Assembly: GCA_002943765.1 (NCBI GenBank) | Contig: PQWQ01000003.1 | Coordinates: 1,364,001-1,428,000, forward strand | Direction of reading: 5' to 3' | Source of the DNA: Psoroptes ovis | Taxonomy: Eukaryota; Arthropoda; Arachnida; Sarcoptiformes; Psoroptidae | DNA length: 64,000 nt | Shown here: piece after piece, positions 38,693-53,600 of the stretch | Layout of the letters: each line of letters begins with the position of its first letter | How positions within the stretch are numbered: position 1 is the first letter of the stretch | The notes under the pieces: model-generated | The model's input: the letters and a program-made list of their open reading frames with translations, nothing else | Databases searched by the model: none | Told to the model about the DNA's origin: nothing | Made by a program: the position numbers and the translations under genes

Positions 38693-41600
38693 GTAAGTTA
38701 AGAATTTTTTCATTTTTTCCGTTTTCAAAATTTGTTTCATTTCTCATGAAAATTCTTTGATATTATCTGCTCGGAAGCCCATATTCTTCTATTCATTTCT
38801 AGTAAATGAATATTCATGAATAAGAATTCAAGTGCATTATGACGTAATTCTTCTTTTAAAATTCTCTCTCTCTCTGCAAAAATTCAGAATCAAATTGAAA
38901 CAAAACTGTCGTTTTATAATACTGTTTCAATTGATTATTCTGTTAATTCATTATTTCTATTTCGTTATAATCTTAACGGTAAATTTATGTTTGACTGTTT
39001 GTTTAGTAATTTATTTATATTAATTTAGTATTCGAAACTAAATATAGAAAAAAAATTTTGAATAAACATGCGAACAATTTATGTCTATGTATGACGTATG
39101 TACAGATATTTATTTATATACATTTCCAGTTGATTATTGTCACTATTCATAAAAAATCATTTTATCATTATTATTATTATTAGACATTGAAAGATCGGCG
39201 AATAGGAATTTCGCTATCCACATCATCATCATTGGACAATAATTTTGTCCAAAAAAAAATTGCTTTTAAAATTGAAAATACATCCGTACAAAAATGGTTT
39301 ATTTTTGGTTGATTCTTCTTTTGAAGCATTTTTTCGAAGAAATTACATTAATAGATACATGGATAGATGATGTATATTTTTGGAATATAATAATCATCAC
39401 CATTATTCTTTATTTTTCTGTCATTTTTACGTAATTTCAAAATTGAATTTATTCAATTTATCCATTCATTTATTTTTGATATTTTTCAGTTTATTTTAAT
39501 GTATTTATATTTAGATTTATTCAAATGTTTGCTTCGCTCGTTCGTTGATCGTTTATTTGTTTGTCTATTCGTTTGTTAGCTTGTTTTTATTTGCTTATTT
39601 TGTTTCCTGAAATTTTTTTTTTATTTTCGTACATTCATCTTTTAAATGAGTTGATGATTCTGTTCAATAGAAAACAAAGTTTTTTAGAAAAAAAATTCAA
39701 TTTTCTATTTATTTGATTTATTTTCAATTTGATTTAATTTGATTTTAATAATCTTCATTTCATTTTGATTTCTTTATTTTTGTTTTGTTTAGTCTTGTTT
39801 TGTTTGTTTGTTTTAGGATTTATTTTTAGAATCATTTATTTGTATTTTTCAAATTTGTTTTGATTCAAATTTCGCAGAATTTTTTTCAAATCTACACACA
39901 GCATCGCCATCTATCATTTTCTATAAAAGTTTTTTGTTTTGATTCTAAACTGATAGATGGTGCTTGTTTTCAATTATTCAAATTTTTGCATTTGGCGCGT
40001 CTTTAAAATTTAAATTGAATGGAAATTTTTCTTGCATTTTTACGCAATAATAATAAAATGTCATGAGCTATTTGATGAGCAATGGTCATAAATTATTTAA
40101 ATCATAAGTTTTATTATTGCTTTCAGATAAATAATAATAATAAGGATAGGGTTAGAACGTGTTAAATAATCTTATTTCAATGAAATCTAATCATAATAAA
40201 TTGTCCTGATTGATTGTTTAATAACAAGATTTTATTAGTTTAATGTGTTTGTGTGTGTTTTATGGGAAAGTGAAATATGCAACATCAACATCAGAAAAGA
40301 CAACCTTTGTGATAATAAGCCTTAAGGTATTTTTTCAACGAATGAAAAAAATAAGGATCATAATAATTATCATAATCATTATTTCAAATGAAACATATTT
40401 CTATGACGCTTTAGTTTTTTTCAGTTTTTTGTATTTAGTATTTTAGTAAATCGATTCATTTTTCTTACATTTCCATTTGTTCATGAATGAACAAAAATCT
40501 TGAACAAATTAAAATATTTCTTTTGAAAAAATAATATTATTATTCACTTTTCCATGCATTTTTTGGATCATTTGATCATTGATTTGGAATAAAATTTGAC
40601 TGACGAAAATTTCAAAGCTCAAACAAAAAAATCAGGGATCGTTCCAATTGTATTGTAATTATTCTTATTATAATCGTGTTTGTTCGCCTTTGTAAGTGAA
40701 AGAAATAATGAAATGAATAAATAAAATAGAATATGAAATTGTATCGATTTGAATCGATGAAACAAATACATACAAAAAAATAAATAATCAATGATTCAAA
40801 TTTAATTCAAATCGATTCAAATTTAATTCAAATGATTGAATTTCGAATCAAGCTCAAAGCTTATTATTGTTATTATTTACTATATTTGACATCGAGTGAA
40901 TGTAAATTTTAAGAATAAATAATCAATAATAATACAAAAAACAACAATAAAACAATACAAATACAATTTCAAATCAAACGAAATGAAATATGAAGAAAAT
41001 CTGAAATTAAATCAATCAAAATACATTTTCTTATCAAACAAAATACATGGTGATGTGTATATTCAAGGATTTCTTTTCTTTGATTTTTGATCATATGTGT
41101 GCATGTGTCTGTATGTTTTATTTGTATTTGTATTTTGCTAAGAAAAATGTATTAATCCAATTGAAAATTGAAAACATCCATTGCCATTTGATGATGGAAA
41201 ATTCTCTTTGTAATTGTTTCAAAATTGAATTTAGAATTTTTCAATTCTGAATTTTGATTGATTTTACTAAGAAAATTTTGTTTTTGTTTTTTCTCTTCAT
41301 GATCATTGAATATTTAGTCATTCATTCAGTCAGTCAGTCAATCATTCATAAGAAAAATTATTGAAAAATTTTGACCCAGATTTCTTTCGAGGCACACACA
41401 TTTAAAAAAATGTATCAGAAAATATGAATTATTTTCACATTTGATTAAATGAATTTTTTCAATGTTTGTGCATCTGTGTATGTGAGTTTATAATGTGTTT
41501 AAATAGAACAATTTTAATCCATTTTCAATTTGATGTTAGTCAATTTATTAAATGTCCAAAATGAATTTTTTGAGAAATAAATTTTTTTGAAAAATGAATT

Positions 41601-44600
41601 TCTTAAGAAAGCATATTTCAATGATTTAATTGAGATCATATATGATCAATCGATTTCGATGATTAGATTATCGAAATTTGTGCAGCAATTTATGTAATTG
41701 ATTGATTTGATTTGTCCATTGACCTTGTACAAATTATGTATTTTATATTTTTGATTTGAAATTGAAATTAGTGATTTCATTTTTTTCCCATAATTCAATT
41801 TCAGTATATTCGCAGTGAATTATTTATTCATTTATATTTTCGCGAAATTTAATCAAATTTCTTTCGTATAATCCATTGCGTAATTCATATAAATCAATCA
41901 ATAATTTCAAATTACAAATGAAAATTACAATCGAAATTGATTTTGCATATTGACTGAATTATTTAAAATGAAAAAAAATAATTTAAAAATTCAATGGCCA
42001 TCAAACAATAGCAATTGTAATAATAATTTTTATTATGATAATCATAATAATAATGCTAATATCAATGATTACAATAAAATGATCGATTCATTGACATTTA
42101 TTGGCCATAACAGTAATAACAATAATAGCAATAACAATAAACATATTAATAATAAATATTTTGATAATAATAAGCTTAATCAAAATAATAATAATAATAG
42201 CAGCAGCATCAATAATAATAATGATGACATTGATTTTAATAATTTTTATAAAAATAATTTGAATAATAATAATATTGATGATGATGATAATGCAAGGTCA
42301 GTAAAAGATTATTTCTATAAAATACGTTTTATAAAACAAAACAAAACAAAACAAAGAAAATACATAGATTTTTCATGATAATTATTATTAATTATAAATT
42401 ATCATTGTAATTATGATTATTTTTACTGAATTATTAATTTGTCACTTGTAAATGCGATTTAGTTGATGCAAATGCGATTTTCTTTGTACCAAATCGTACA
42501 TCATTTAATTTGAATGTATTTGAATATTTTTGTTCAAAAGTATTTTCAATTCATATTTGATTGTTAATTACAAGTAATTTCACCTAAAAAAGTACAATTG
42601 TCACATTTAAACATTTGTGTTTGTGTGTGTGTGTTGAGAACAATAATCTCTTGAATTGTTTATCTTATCCATTTTGATAGATGGAAGAAGTAAAAAAACA
42701 GCATTTTGACCTTGATAATTAAAAGATCAAATAATGTTTGTAAAAAAAATAAAAAATTGTTTGATTATTTACTTGATTTGATTCAAGTAATAATCATAAT
42801 TATTATCATTATTATTGTCATTCATGTCATAGATTTTCAAGTATCGATTAGTTTTAACTGATAATTTTTCATTTTCTCCCCCACTTTTTTACAACTGATT
42901 GAAACCTAATCAATAGTTTAAGGTGTGTTAGTGTTTGTGTGTGTAAATTATGTTAAAGCAGCACTTTTGAATGCTGAAATGAACGAATATTTCATTTTTC
43001 TTCATTTCATACTAGTTTTCAAATAAATAAAATGATAATCATTTGTGAAATAACTATGTGATAATAATCAATGATAATGTTACGAACATAATGAACCATA
43101 TATGTTTAATTATGCATAATCGTACCGATTATTACTGTTTCCATTACGTTTTCTCACAGCGTATTTTAGATTATATAAGACTTATCCAAAAGATTTCCAA
43201 GACAAAAAATGAATTTTTATCATAACCCTTTCCCAAATTTTAATCGATATTCATTCATATGAATATTTAAGCGAATGATTGAACGTTTCGCATTCCCCTC
43301 ATTAGAAATAGATTTATTTTCCAAATCATTTCTGTCAAACAAATTATTTTCAAATCAAGATGTTGAGATTGAGATTGTTGAATTGGCTAAAAATTGGGAA
43401 TTGAAGCTGGCGCAGCCAGCAGCTGTTGATGGTGGTGTTGAAAGGCTTAAACTCTGATCTTTTGATCATTCAAACATTGTTATTATCATTATTATTCTGA
43501 TTAAATTTTTTATAGGTGTGAAATTTAATTTGAATTAATTTTGTTTTCATTTCCACGAATTTTAATTACATTTTCATTGTCCGAGTTTCTCTTTTTATTT
43601 TACATCAAAACAATGGATTAATCCATTGAATCCATTTCTCTTAAATTCAATAGTTTGACACTAATTGTTCAACGAAATAATAGCACAAACAAAAACACGC
43701 ACATCCAATTGTTCCGAATTGGTTGAAAAAAATTTCCAATTGAAATTTCATAAAATGAAATTTCAAATTCAATCGATTTCAATTTGATTATCATCGAACA
43801 GAGATTTTCAATTGAATTTCGCAATTGTTTTTTGTTCTTCGAAGTAAATCTATTTTCCGCATTCTCTTGTTTTGGTTCATTTTTCGCATTTTATCTGTTA
43901 TCGAGATATCTCTATCGGCGTTTTCAATTTCTCTGCAGCATAAATCTTTGCGAAAAATTTTTTTTCTATTTCAATACACCGCTGGAAACAAAGTATATCA
44001 TTCCTTCAGGCTTTTCTCATTGATTTCCAAGAAAAAACTTGGAAAAATTCAAGTTGAAAGAGAGGAGTAAATACGAAGAAAAAGAGAGAGAGAAAGATAA
44101 AAATTTAGGGTTCCGGGTTAGGTTTTAGTGTCTGTGTATGTTGTAAATTATCTGGTTTTATTATTATTATCAACCAATTTTGGAAATTGACCGCGAAAAT
44201 TTTTCGATAATTTTTATGATTAATACTTAGAAATTGCTTATTTTTTATACGAAAATTAATCAATTTTTTTTTGTTTGTTTCAAACAGATACTTAAAGGTG
44301 ATACAACATCGGCAATTATATCTGAATCAAACTATCAACAACAGCAATCACCAAATTATCAAACATTATCATCAACAACGACGACCAATAATTCCAAATA
44401 TACGAATGGTAAGTTGACAATTTCACATTTGTAATTTTAAATGTAAAAGTTGCACCAAACACCTTGTTTGAAAGGAAAATTAATTGATTTGTTTATTTGT
44501 TATGGTATTGCATGGTGTCTGATGAACGCAATACATGCAATACATTGAATCTGATCAATCAATGTTTGTTAGGTTTTGAATATTGATAACATGATTGATT

Positions 44601-47600
44601 GATTGATTTTGAAATCTTGAATAATAGCAATGATAATATCATTTATTCATTCCAAGTGTTTTCGTTTTTGATTGACATTTTGTTACTTTTGTTTTTTATA
44701 ATTTTTATTTTCACAATTTCCAATGCCAAATCTTGATAAATATCTAAAAATAAAAAATCAATGATGAGGATTATAATATTAATAATAACGTGTATTGATT
44801 GAATACTCTTTAAATTTACACGTAGTAAATACGTTCAGATTATTCACTTAAATATGACCTTTTCTTTGTATTATCATCATCATCATAGTTTATAATCATT
44901 ATTTGGATGTTAATTACAATAGATTAATTAATGATAATGATAATAATAATAATAATAATTTCAATAACAAGATTAAAAGTTTTTATTTTATTATCAAATG
45001 CAGCCATTCATTAGTGAACAGTTTTTGTTGTAAACCTTCAAATATTATTTAGGTTAAGGTACTTGTAAGTTTTTTTTTTTGGTCGTCTAATTTTTTTTCT
45101 TCAAACATTTGGAAAAAATTGTCACCTGATTTTTTTTCCAAATGATTTACCTGTTGACAATCATCCATTTGGTGTTTGTATAACATCTATTTGATAAATA
45201 TTCATCCAAAAATGATCTTAAATGATAATAGTATTAATTTTTTGATTATTTTCGATGAGATACTATTGACATATTTCTCGATCATTGTGGTTTAATCTAT
45301 TTATAAAATTAAATTAAATCCTAGAGTATCTTTTTGTTGAGATTTGTACTATTATTTTCAATTAGGGATTAATTGAAATTATCATTTTGTTCATTATCAA
45401 TTCAAATTATTAAGATAAACTTATTGAATTGTCTATTGATCCAATTTCGAATTCAAAGATATTAAATATTTTTTCTCTTTTTCGATTTTTTTCATTCCCC
45501 TGTCTGGTGATTTCTTCATTCTATGAATTTTCCATGAATTCATAAAGAATCCACATCATTGCTGAAATCATCACCGATTTCAAATCATAATTCACCATTA
45601 ATTAATAATGGTAAAAATTCACCATCATTGTCATCCTCATCAATAAGTAATAATAATAAAGATACTAATAACACGGCGTCATTAAATCATAATACGAATG
45701 GATCGACACAGTCATCCATCATAAATAAAAATAGAATCTCAGCATCGCAATCTTCAGCAGCAACAGCAGCAGCAGCAATAATACAACCTGATAGACAATT
45801 TACCGATTTATTCGGTACACCATTATTACAAACAGGTTCATCATCGACCCAGCAGCAATTGATTACGACAGTTTTCAATCAAAATAATAATAGCAGTAAA
45901 ATATTGTCCAAATCTAATGTAAGTTGTTTTTTTTGGATGTTTTATTTATTTATTTATTTATTTTTGTGCTTATTGATGCTTCATCTTATTTCATTTTAAT
46001 GATGATGATATAATTTTGTTTATTTTCGATTCATTTGAACTATTTTCAAAATGATCTAATCCTTTTCATAGAAAGCTTTTAAAAACACATTTGATGCATT
46101 CAATGTAAATATTGAAATATTAATACTGCATTAATAAGAGAAAAAAAATTGAAAATTGATCACTTAATTGATTGATCATTATCAATTATTGATATTTAGT
46201 TTTGAATTTCTAAATTTTCTATTTTCTTTCTTTCTTCATTGACATTTAACCATAAATTGCAGTGTGTGTGTGTGTTTGTGAATTATTATTTGAAATTTGA
46301 TATATTTTCATTTCATTTGATATTTTGATGATTTGATATCGAAATTTATCAACAATAATCTGAAAATTTGACTAATAATGATGATGAATTATTTCGATTC
46401 AAAATTAAATTAAATTGATATAATCAAAAATTAAGTTCAAATCAAGATTGAAAATCATATATTCTAAGAATTTTGACAAACTTGAACTTGATTTTTCTTT
46501 GGAAATAATTTTCTCATTTTTTCTAAATAAAAACGACCACTAGAGCTAGTCAATTTCAGTCCCTGGGCCTTTTTGAATGATCATTCCATGATTTATTGTT
46601 AGCAAATGCGTCAAATTATCTCTATTATTTCAAAGTCTAAAGACAAAGAAATGATAGGAGAGAAATTTTGTCAATTTTCAATTGTATGTAAATGCAAATG
46701 TGTGTGCGTCTGTAATTCAAGCACTAATGCTCATGTGAATATGTTGAAATGCGTTCAGCTGTGCCTGGCGTAGCACTTAAGTCTGTCTGGCCCCTCTAGC
46801 TCCATGATTCAAAGTGGAAAGTCGTTCCAAAGAAAAATTCAACTCTTTGCTTACGGCAGTTTCAATGAAAAAATTTCAAAATTTACTTGAAAACATCTTT
46901 GAAAGAAAAATTTTAAGCCATGAATGAATGAATGAGAATGAATTACCACTACTTGTTGATATTTTCATGATAATAATCCATCTGTAAATAGATTTTCCAT
47001 TAGATGATGAAACTTTACTACGAAATTCTTGTTCTTTGAAATCAAAAATTACATCAAATCAAATAAAACAAAGAAACTAGAAATATGAAACAAGTTTTTC
47101 CAAAATTTTCAATTCACGCGAGTAGCGCAAATACTAGTTTATAACCTCGGGTCCGCATCTTTGTTTTTGTTTCAATTTGTCCACCACCACCGCCATCTCC
47201 ATCATCACGACCACCACCACCACCACCACCGCCCAGCTGAGCATCATTTATTGAAAAACTAAGCTTTCTTCATTGATTCCACGAAAATTTTACTCTTTTT
47301 AAAACGTGCAAAACACTCTCAAATCATCAATTGAATTGAAATTTTTTCGCATTTGATGATCGAGCAATTATTAGCCAATAACATATTCAAAACGCACAAA
47401 TATTAAAATCGCTTATGTGCATACGCGGGGGATAATGTCTCAAAATCATTCACTTATGTTATGATATATTACTGCCAGCGGCAGCCAGTTATGTTGTGAA
47501 AAAAATTGAGAAAAAAAAATGAAATTGAAATTAATTGATTGCATATTATTATTATTTGAAATTCATTATTTTGATTATTATTATTATTATTATTATTTCA

Positions 47601-50600
47601 AATGAAATCGAAATTGACAAAACAAAACAAAGCAAAGCAAAAAAATTGAATCGTAATCAATTTTTTCACTGATTTTCTCCATAAAATCAAAATGAAAATA
47701 AATGAATGCAATCGAAAAATCTATTGAAATTTTGATTTTGAACATTGAAACAATCAAATCAGCAGAAATACAGAGAAAGTGCAAATGCATACGAGAGAAT
47801 AGATAGATGAAGAGGAGATTAATGGTTGTATATCTGGAAATGTATGGAGAGAAATGTTTCTTTATGATAATTTCTTTGATCCTCTACAAGATATCAGTGT
47901 GTGTGTGTGTGTTTACGTACGTTGTTCCACATTGAAAATGTATTGAAAAATTGCTGAAATTGAGAATATTTTTAAAAAGGGGATTGAATGGTGGTTGTGA
48001 GATTTGTGAATAATAATCAAAACAATAATGATAAACGTAAAAATAATGATTTTAGCCGTGTACGTATTGATGATGGTGGTGGGCAAAAAACTCTAAAAAA
48101 TAATAATGAATCAACAAGTGTCTGTGTATCTATCTGTGTATTCATTCATTTTGTATACATTGATTTATTTTGTATAATATATTTTAAATCGTATTTCTTG
48201 ATTTTTTTTAATACTTACGAAACAAGTTTTTATTTTTCATTTTTATTTTACGAAATCAAAAAGTTTCATTTTCATTATTTTCTCCATTTTACTTTCAATA
48301 ATTTTCTATTGAAATGTAAAAAATATATTTCTATTTCGTGTATATGTATGTAATATTTTCAATACACAAATACATTTAAATTTTGTCTGTGTATTGTATA
48401 TAGCAACATCAACATATTCATTCCACATCCATTTCATACATACACACACACATTATTTATCCATTATTATCCATCATCAATCCATTCATTGATTCACTAT
48501 TATCATTCATCCATCCATCGACCAACAGCATCAGCAGCAGCAGCAGCAGCATCAATTCAGTTATATGCAAGCACACACACACACACACACAAACATCGCC
48601 ACCACCAACACACATAGATATAGTTTGATGTGTATTTATTTATTTGAAATCAAAATAAATTTGAAAAATCCAAATACACACCTGGGTTTTCAAGTTTTTT
48701 TTGAAATTCATTTTTTCCAAAATAATTTTTCTACTGTTCACAACAAGATCTCATCATCAAACGAATATATCGTCATCATCGTATATTATTTTGAATCATC
48801 ATACATTTTCCAATACATATTCATTGATGAATACACATAATATTGTAATATGTCCATAAATATATATTAAAATCTTGTGTTTTGGTTAATTTGGTTTGAT
48901 GTTTAATATGTGTGTGTGTGTGGTGCTTATTTGTTGTGTTTTATTGTATTTTGTAGTCTGTAGTTCGCCACCAATACACAAATTCCCAATATAATCATTC
49001 ATTTGATTGAATCACACAGTTTATCTAGTCTGGTTAATAATATCAATCGAAAATTTTCAGTAATTAATATTGCAATAACGATGAATAGAATCTCCTCGTA
49101 GCCAGAAAATCTGGTCAAAATATTTTCAAATTTCAAGTATTTCACATTTCATATTCTCATTTCATCGATATCAAATGTTTAAATATCAACTATTATTGCT
49201 TTGCATGTAATGTTTGTGTATTTTCATTTATATTTGTGTTTCCTTCGTTTTGATTTCCGTTAAAATATATTTTGTTTTGATTTCTGACAAAAAAAAACAA
49301 AAACTAAAGTTTCATTTATTTGAGTTAATTACATTTACAACACAAAAAAAACTATGATTAATTAATTTTTCATAATAATAAAAAATCATAAATAATTATA
49401 AGGGTCAATCAATCATATACAAAAAAAAATATCACAAAATTTTGAGCAAAAAAATATAAAAAATTTCATTCAAATTTTTCCATGTTTGTTGAGTTGAGTG
49501 CGTGTGTTGAAAATTTCAGATCAATCAATCAATAATTAAAAAATAATTGATTGAAATTGACGATCATTGTTATCGTCAATGTTTGTTTCTCGACATTATT
49601 CGAATAAACACCACCACCATTCATCGTCGCCGTCGCCACCACCACCACCATTATTATCATCATCACCTCCACCATCTTCATTATCATCATCATCATCGAC
49701 AACAGCATCACGATCACGATTATTGTTATCAAATAAAACAATAAATAATTCGACAATCAACAATAGCGATAATAATAATAATAATAATAGATTATCTACG
49801 TCAACATCATTGAATTTAATTAATGATAAAGTATCAAAATCTTCATTAAAATTATCGAAAAATTATAATAATAATCATAAATTATCAAATGATAATATTA
49901 CACCAACATTTCTATCCACATCATCATCGTCATTTTCGGCCAGATTTGCATTACAACAACAACAGCAACAACAATCAAAAATAAATTGCAATAATTCAAT
50001 TAAAACAAATTTATCACGTACGCCATTGACAACATCAACAAATATCGATGTTGATGATGTTGTAACATCAAAGAAAACAGTATCGAAATTCGTTAACGAT
50101 AATTATACCCATAATATAAATAATATCCATAACAATATTGGTGATCATGATGGCGATGATAATGGATCGCAGCAATTATTACCATTATCATCATCAACGA
50201 ATGGTGGAAAATCATATATCAATGCTAATAAACAAAATAATGGTGGATCATTATTCAATGGATTTAAGATACCGAAAAATTGTAAAGATATTAAAGGAAA
50301 ATCATTTGATAGCGATAATGATAATGGCATTAATAATCGATCATCAACAGCATCATCAGTGTCACCTGCATCTCTATTTACAACTACTGCGTCATTATCG
50401 AAAAAATCAATTAATAATAATAATAATGATCTTGGATTTGATAAATATATTATGGTACAAAATCAACGCTCAAAAGCGGCAACGACGACCAACACAGCAT
50501 TATCATCTACATCAACATCATCTAAGGCTGCTGGTGCTACTGCTAATAAATCAATAGGACAATTTGATAATTTAACCCATGATTATGATTATAATGATCT

Positions 50601-53600
50601 TGTGATAAAGGATTATGACAATAAGCAACAACAACAACCAAATTCATATGATAATAGTGATGATTCAACCATGATAATGAAGATGATGATGATGAAACCG
50701 AATAAACATCAACATTATCAACAACAACAACAATATTCAAAATATTCAATTCACCAGCACCAACAACAACAACAGCAACAAAATTATAATCAAATTAATG
50801 TAATAATAATAGAATGTTTTCATAGAACTATTATTTTCCATTAAATGATGATGACGATGATGCTTAATCATCATTATTATGATGATCATCATCAACATAT
50901 TTATTTATTTACATATTTGTGCGTTTACAATTGAAAATATGAACACATTTAATAATTTCAATGTGTAAACCTTTTATTTGCCCCTCTTTAAAATTGATAT
51001 TACATCTTAGCTAAATCAACTCTTTGTATCTTCCCCCCCACTCTTGCTTTTTCTATTGTTTATTTCTTTGATTTATCATCATCATTTTTATTTGATGAAC
51101 TTTACATCGTAGTATTAACATATATAGTTTCTCTCCTCTTTTTCCCCCACCTCAAACATGTCTGTGCGTGCATTTTTCATGCCCCTTTTCTACGAAATAT
51201 TGAAAAGAAATTATTGCGAAAATTTTTGAATTAAGTTATATATTTTGGCAATAAGAAAACAATGATAATAATAATAATATGTGTAAATGTGTAAAAAACA
51301 AACATTATATGATCTGTATTAATAATAAATAACGGAAATAAACAAAAATGAATGAATGAATGAATAGGGAAAAAATGTAAATAATGTTAAATAGTTTTAA
51401 ATGATCATAATCATGATAATAATATGATCATTATTATTATAATAATAATGATAATAATCACTAATTTGGTTATATTTTCATTTTGAACTTTGTTCAGTTA
51501 TATAATTATATGATGATTAATTTATGAATGTTGGTGTGAATTTTTGATTTTTTTTTTTTTTTTTTTTTTGTTTGTCTGTGAATTGTGTGTAAATATTTGA
51601 TAATAGTTTAAATGTGCTTGAATTTTTATTGGATTCAATTCAATTTGATTTCTGTTTATTTACTAATTTTTTTTTATAGATATTTCAAATCAAAATCATT
51701 TTCATTTTTAATCAATTTCAAAATGATGATTAATTTTTTTTAATTATCAAAATTCCCATTCATTTTAATTAATGAATTCTTTTTTTTTCGTATTTTTTAC
51801 ATTATTCCATCAACTAACATTAGGATCATGATAAGAAAAAGAAAATAATTGCACCAACAAATTCTACACCGACATCATCAGCGAAATTATCTTCGAATAA
51901 ATATAGCAATTCATTCAATAATGATCAACAAAGGCAGTCATCGACATCAACATCATTGTTGATGAAGAGCAATAATGATGGAATAAGTGGTGGCGGCGGT
52001 GTTGTAGGCAATACCGGTGGATGTTCTGGTTTGACAACATCGACGGCAACAACAACAACAACAGCTACAAATCGTAATAGTCATATAATTAATAATAATA
52101 ATAAAATTACCGAAAAATCCATGAAAAATTCTCATAAATATTCGAAGAAAAATATAAATGATTGTGATCACTATGATGATGATAGATTAATATTGAACCA
52201 AGATAATAATAATATTGATGATTGTGATAATTCAATGATGTCATTAATGAACACTAATATTCATAGGAAAAAATCTTCAAAAATCAAAGATCATTCTTCA
52301 TCATCATCATTAATGAATGAAAATAGTCATAAGAAAAAGCGTAAAAATTCCAAAGAACGAAGTTCATCACCATCATCATCAATGATTGTCGATAAATTGT
52401 CCATGAAAAAAGATGATGTTAATAATCGTAAAAAATTGTCTAAATCAAATGAATCATTGCTTAAACCATCGATAGATGTTGATTCATCATCAACAAGAAA
52501 AGATAAAAATAAGCGTAAAAAATATCAATGTGATAATATCAGTAATGATAATGATTTTAATTCGGATATTGATTCGAATAATCTTTCCAATAACGAATCG
52601 GGTGATAGAATATCAAGAAAAACCAATCATAACGACAATACAATCGATTATGATGATCGTCGTATGCAACGTCATAATACTGATGAAATGATGATGATGA
52701 TGAAAGCATCAAAATCTAAAAAACGACGGCATGATAATGATTCGTATCGTAACGATTCACCAATGAAATCTGATTCTGCGATTAGAGAAAGTTCACCATT
52801 CACTAGTAGCAATAGTAATTCAAAATTTCCATCAACAACGAAAATGAAATCAAAATATTCAAATGTTGATGATACGAATCAGCAAGCAAAAATGGCTGCA
52901 CATTCGCAACAACCATATTTTCCATCATTGATGCCAACTGGTCAACATTCAAAACATCAATTATTATCATCTCCATTATCATCAAATAATAATAGTCCAT
53001 TACAACATCAGCAAAATAAATTGATCTCATCATCGATGAACAATAATATCAATGGTCAATTAAATAAATCTTCATCATCATCAGCATCATCTTCATCATC
53101 GATGGACGATATACCTTCCGCATCAACTACAACAACAACCACAACATCATCGAGTAATGTTAAAAAAGAAAATCATAAAAAATCATCTAAATCATCAAAA
53201 ATGGATATGTTGAATCAAACAAGTGGCACAGAAACGAGTCATTTAATGTCAACGAAAATAAAATATCGTGATGATAATAGTGTAACGACGATTGAAATTA
53301 AGTCGATAAATAAAGAAAAAACGTGGGATAACATGAATGAAATAAAAAAGCAAAAAATATCAAAAGAATCATCAAAATCATCATCAATAGCTTCATCAGC
53401 GTCATCTACATCGACAACAACAAGTATGCCATCATCGTCATCATCTAAATCACAATCATCTTCAGCTAGTAATAATAATAATTATAAATCATCAAAGAAT
53501 GATATGAACAGAAGCAATAATAAAAAATCGTCATTGAATGGATTAGGATCATCTTCATCATCAAATATGAAAGAGTCATCCAAATTGTCATTATCGAATT

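Larger units (their letters stand above)
38693..44287 (+). other. Large intron 4 of the ENL/AF9 gene
   Basis: This 5.6-kb intron is bounded by GTAAGT and CAAACAG. It holds a candidate alternative last exon at 39184..39312, an Asn-rich open stretch near 41968-42378, a (CT)n at about 38863-38876, and otherwise A+T-rich sequence with no recognised gene. Confidence 0.6.

Noticed and set aside
43275..43457. 60-codon frame in ENL/AF9 intron 4
   Set aside because: No acceptor in the phase needed by the neighbouring exons.
47988..48353. 121-codon frame in ENL/AF9 intron 6
   Set aside because: Splits into an Asn-rich and a Phe/Tyr-rich half, as expected for AAT then TTT/TAT-rich DNA; no splice sites in phase.
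48530..48592. Regular short repeats that could suggest a CRISPR array or satellite
   Set aside because: They are (CAG)n and (CA)n microsatellites in a eukaryotic intron, without spacers.
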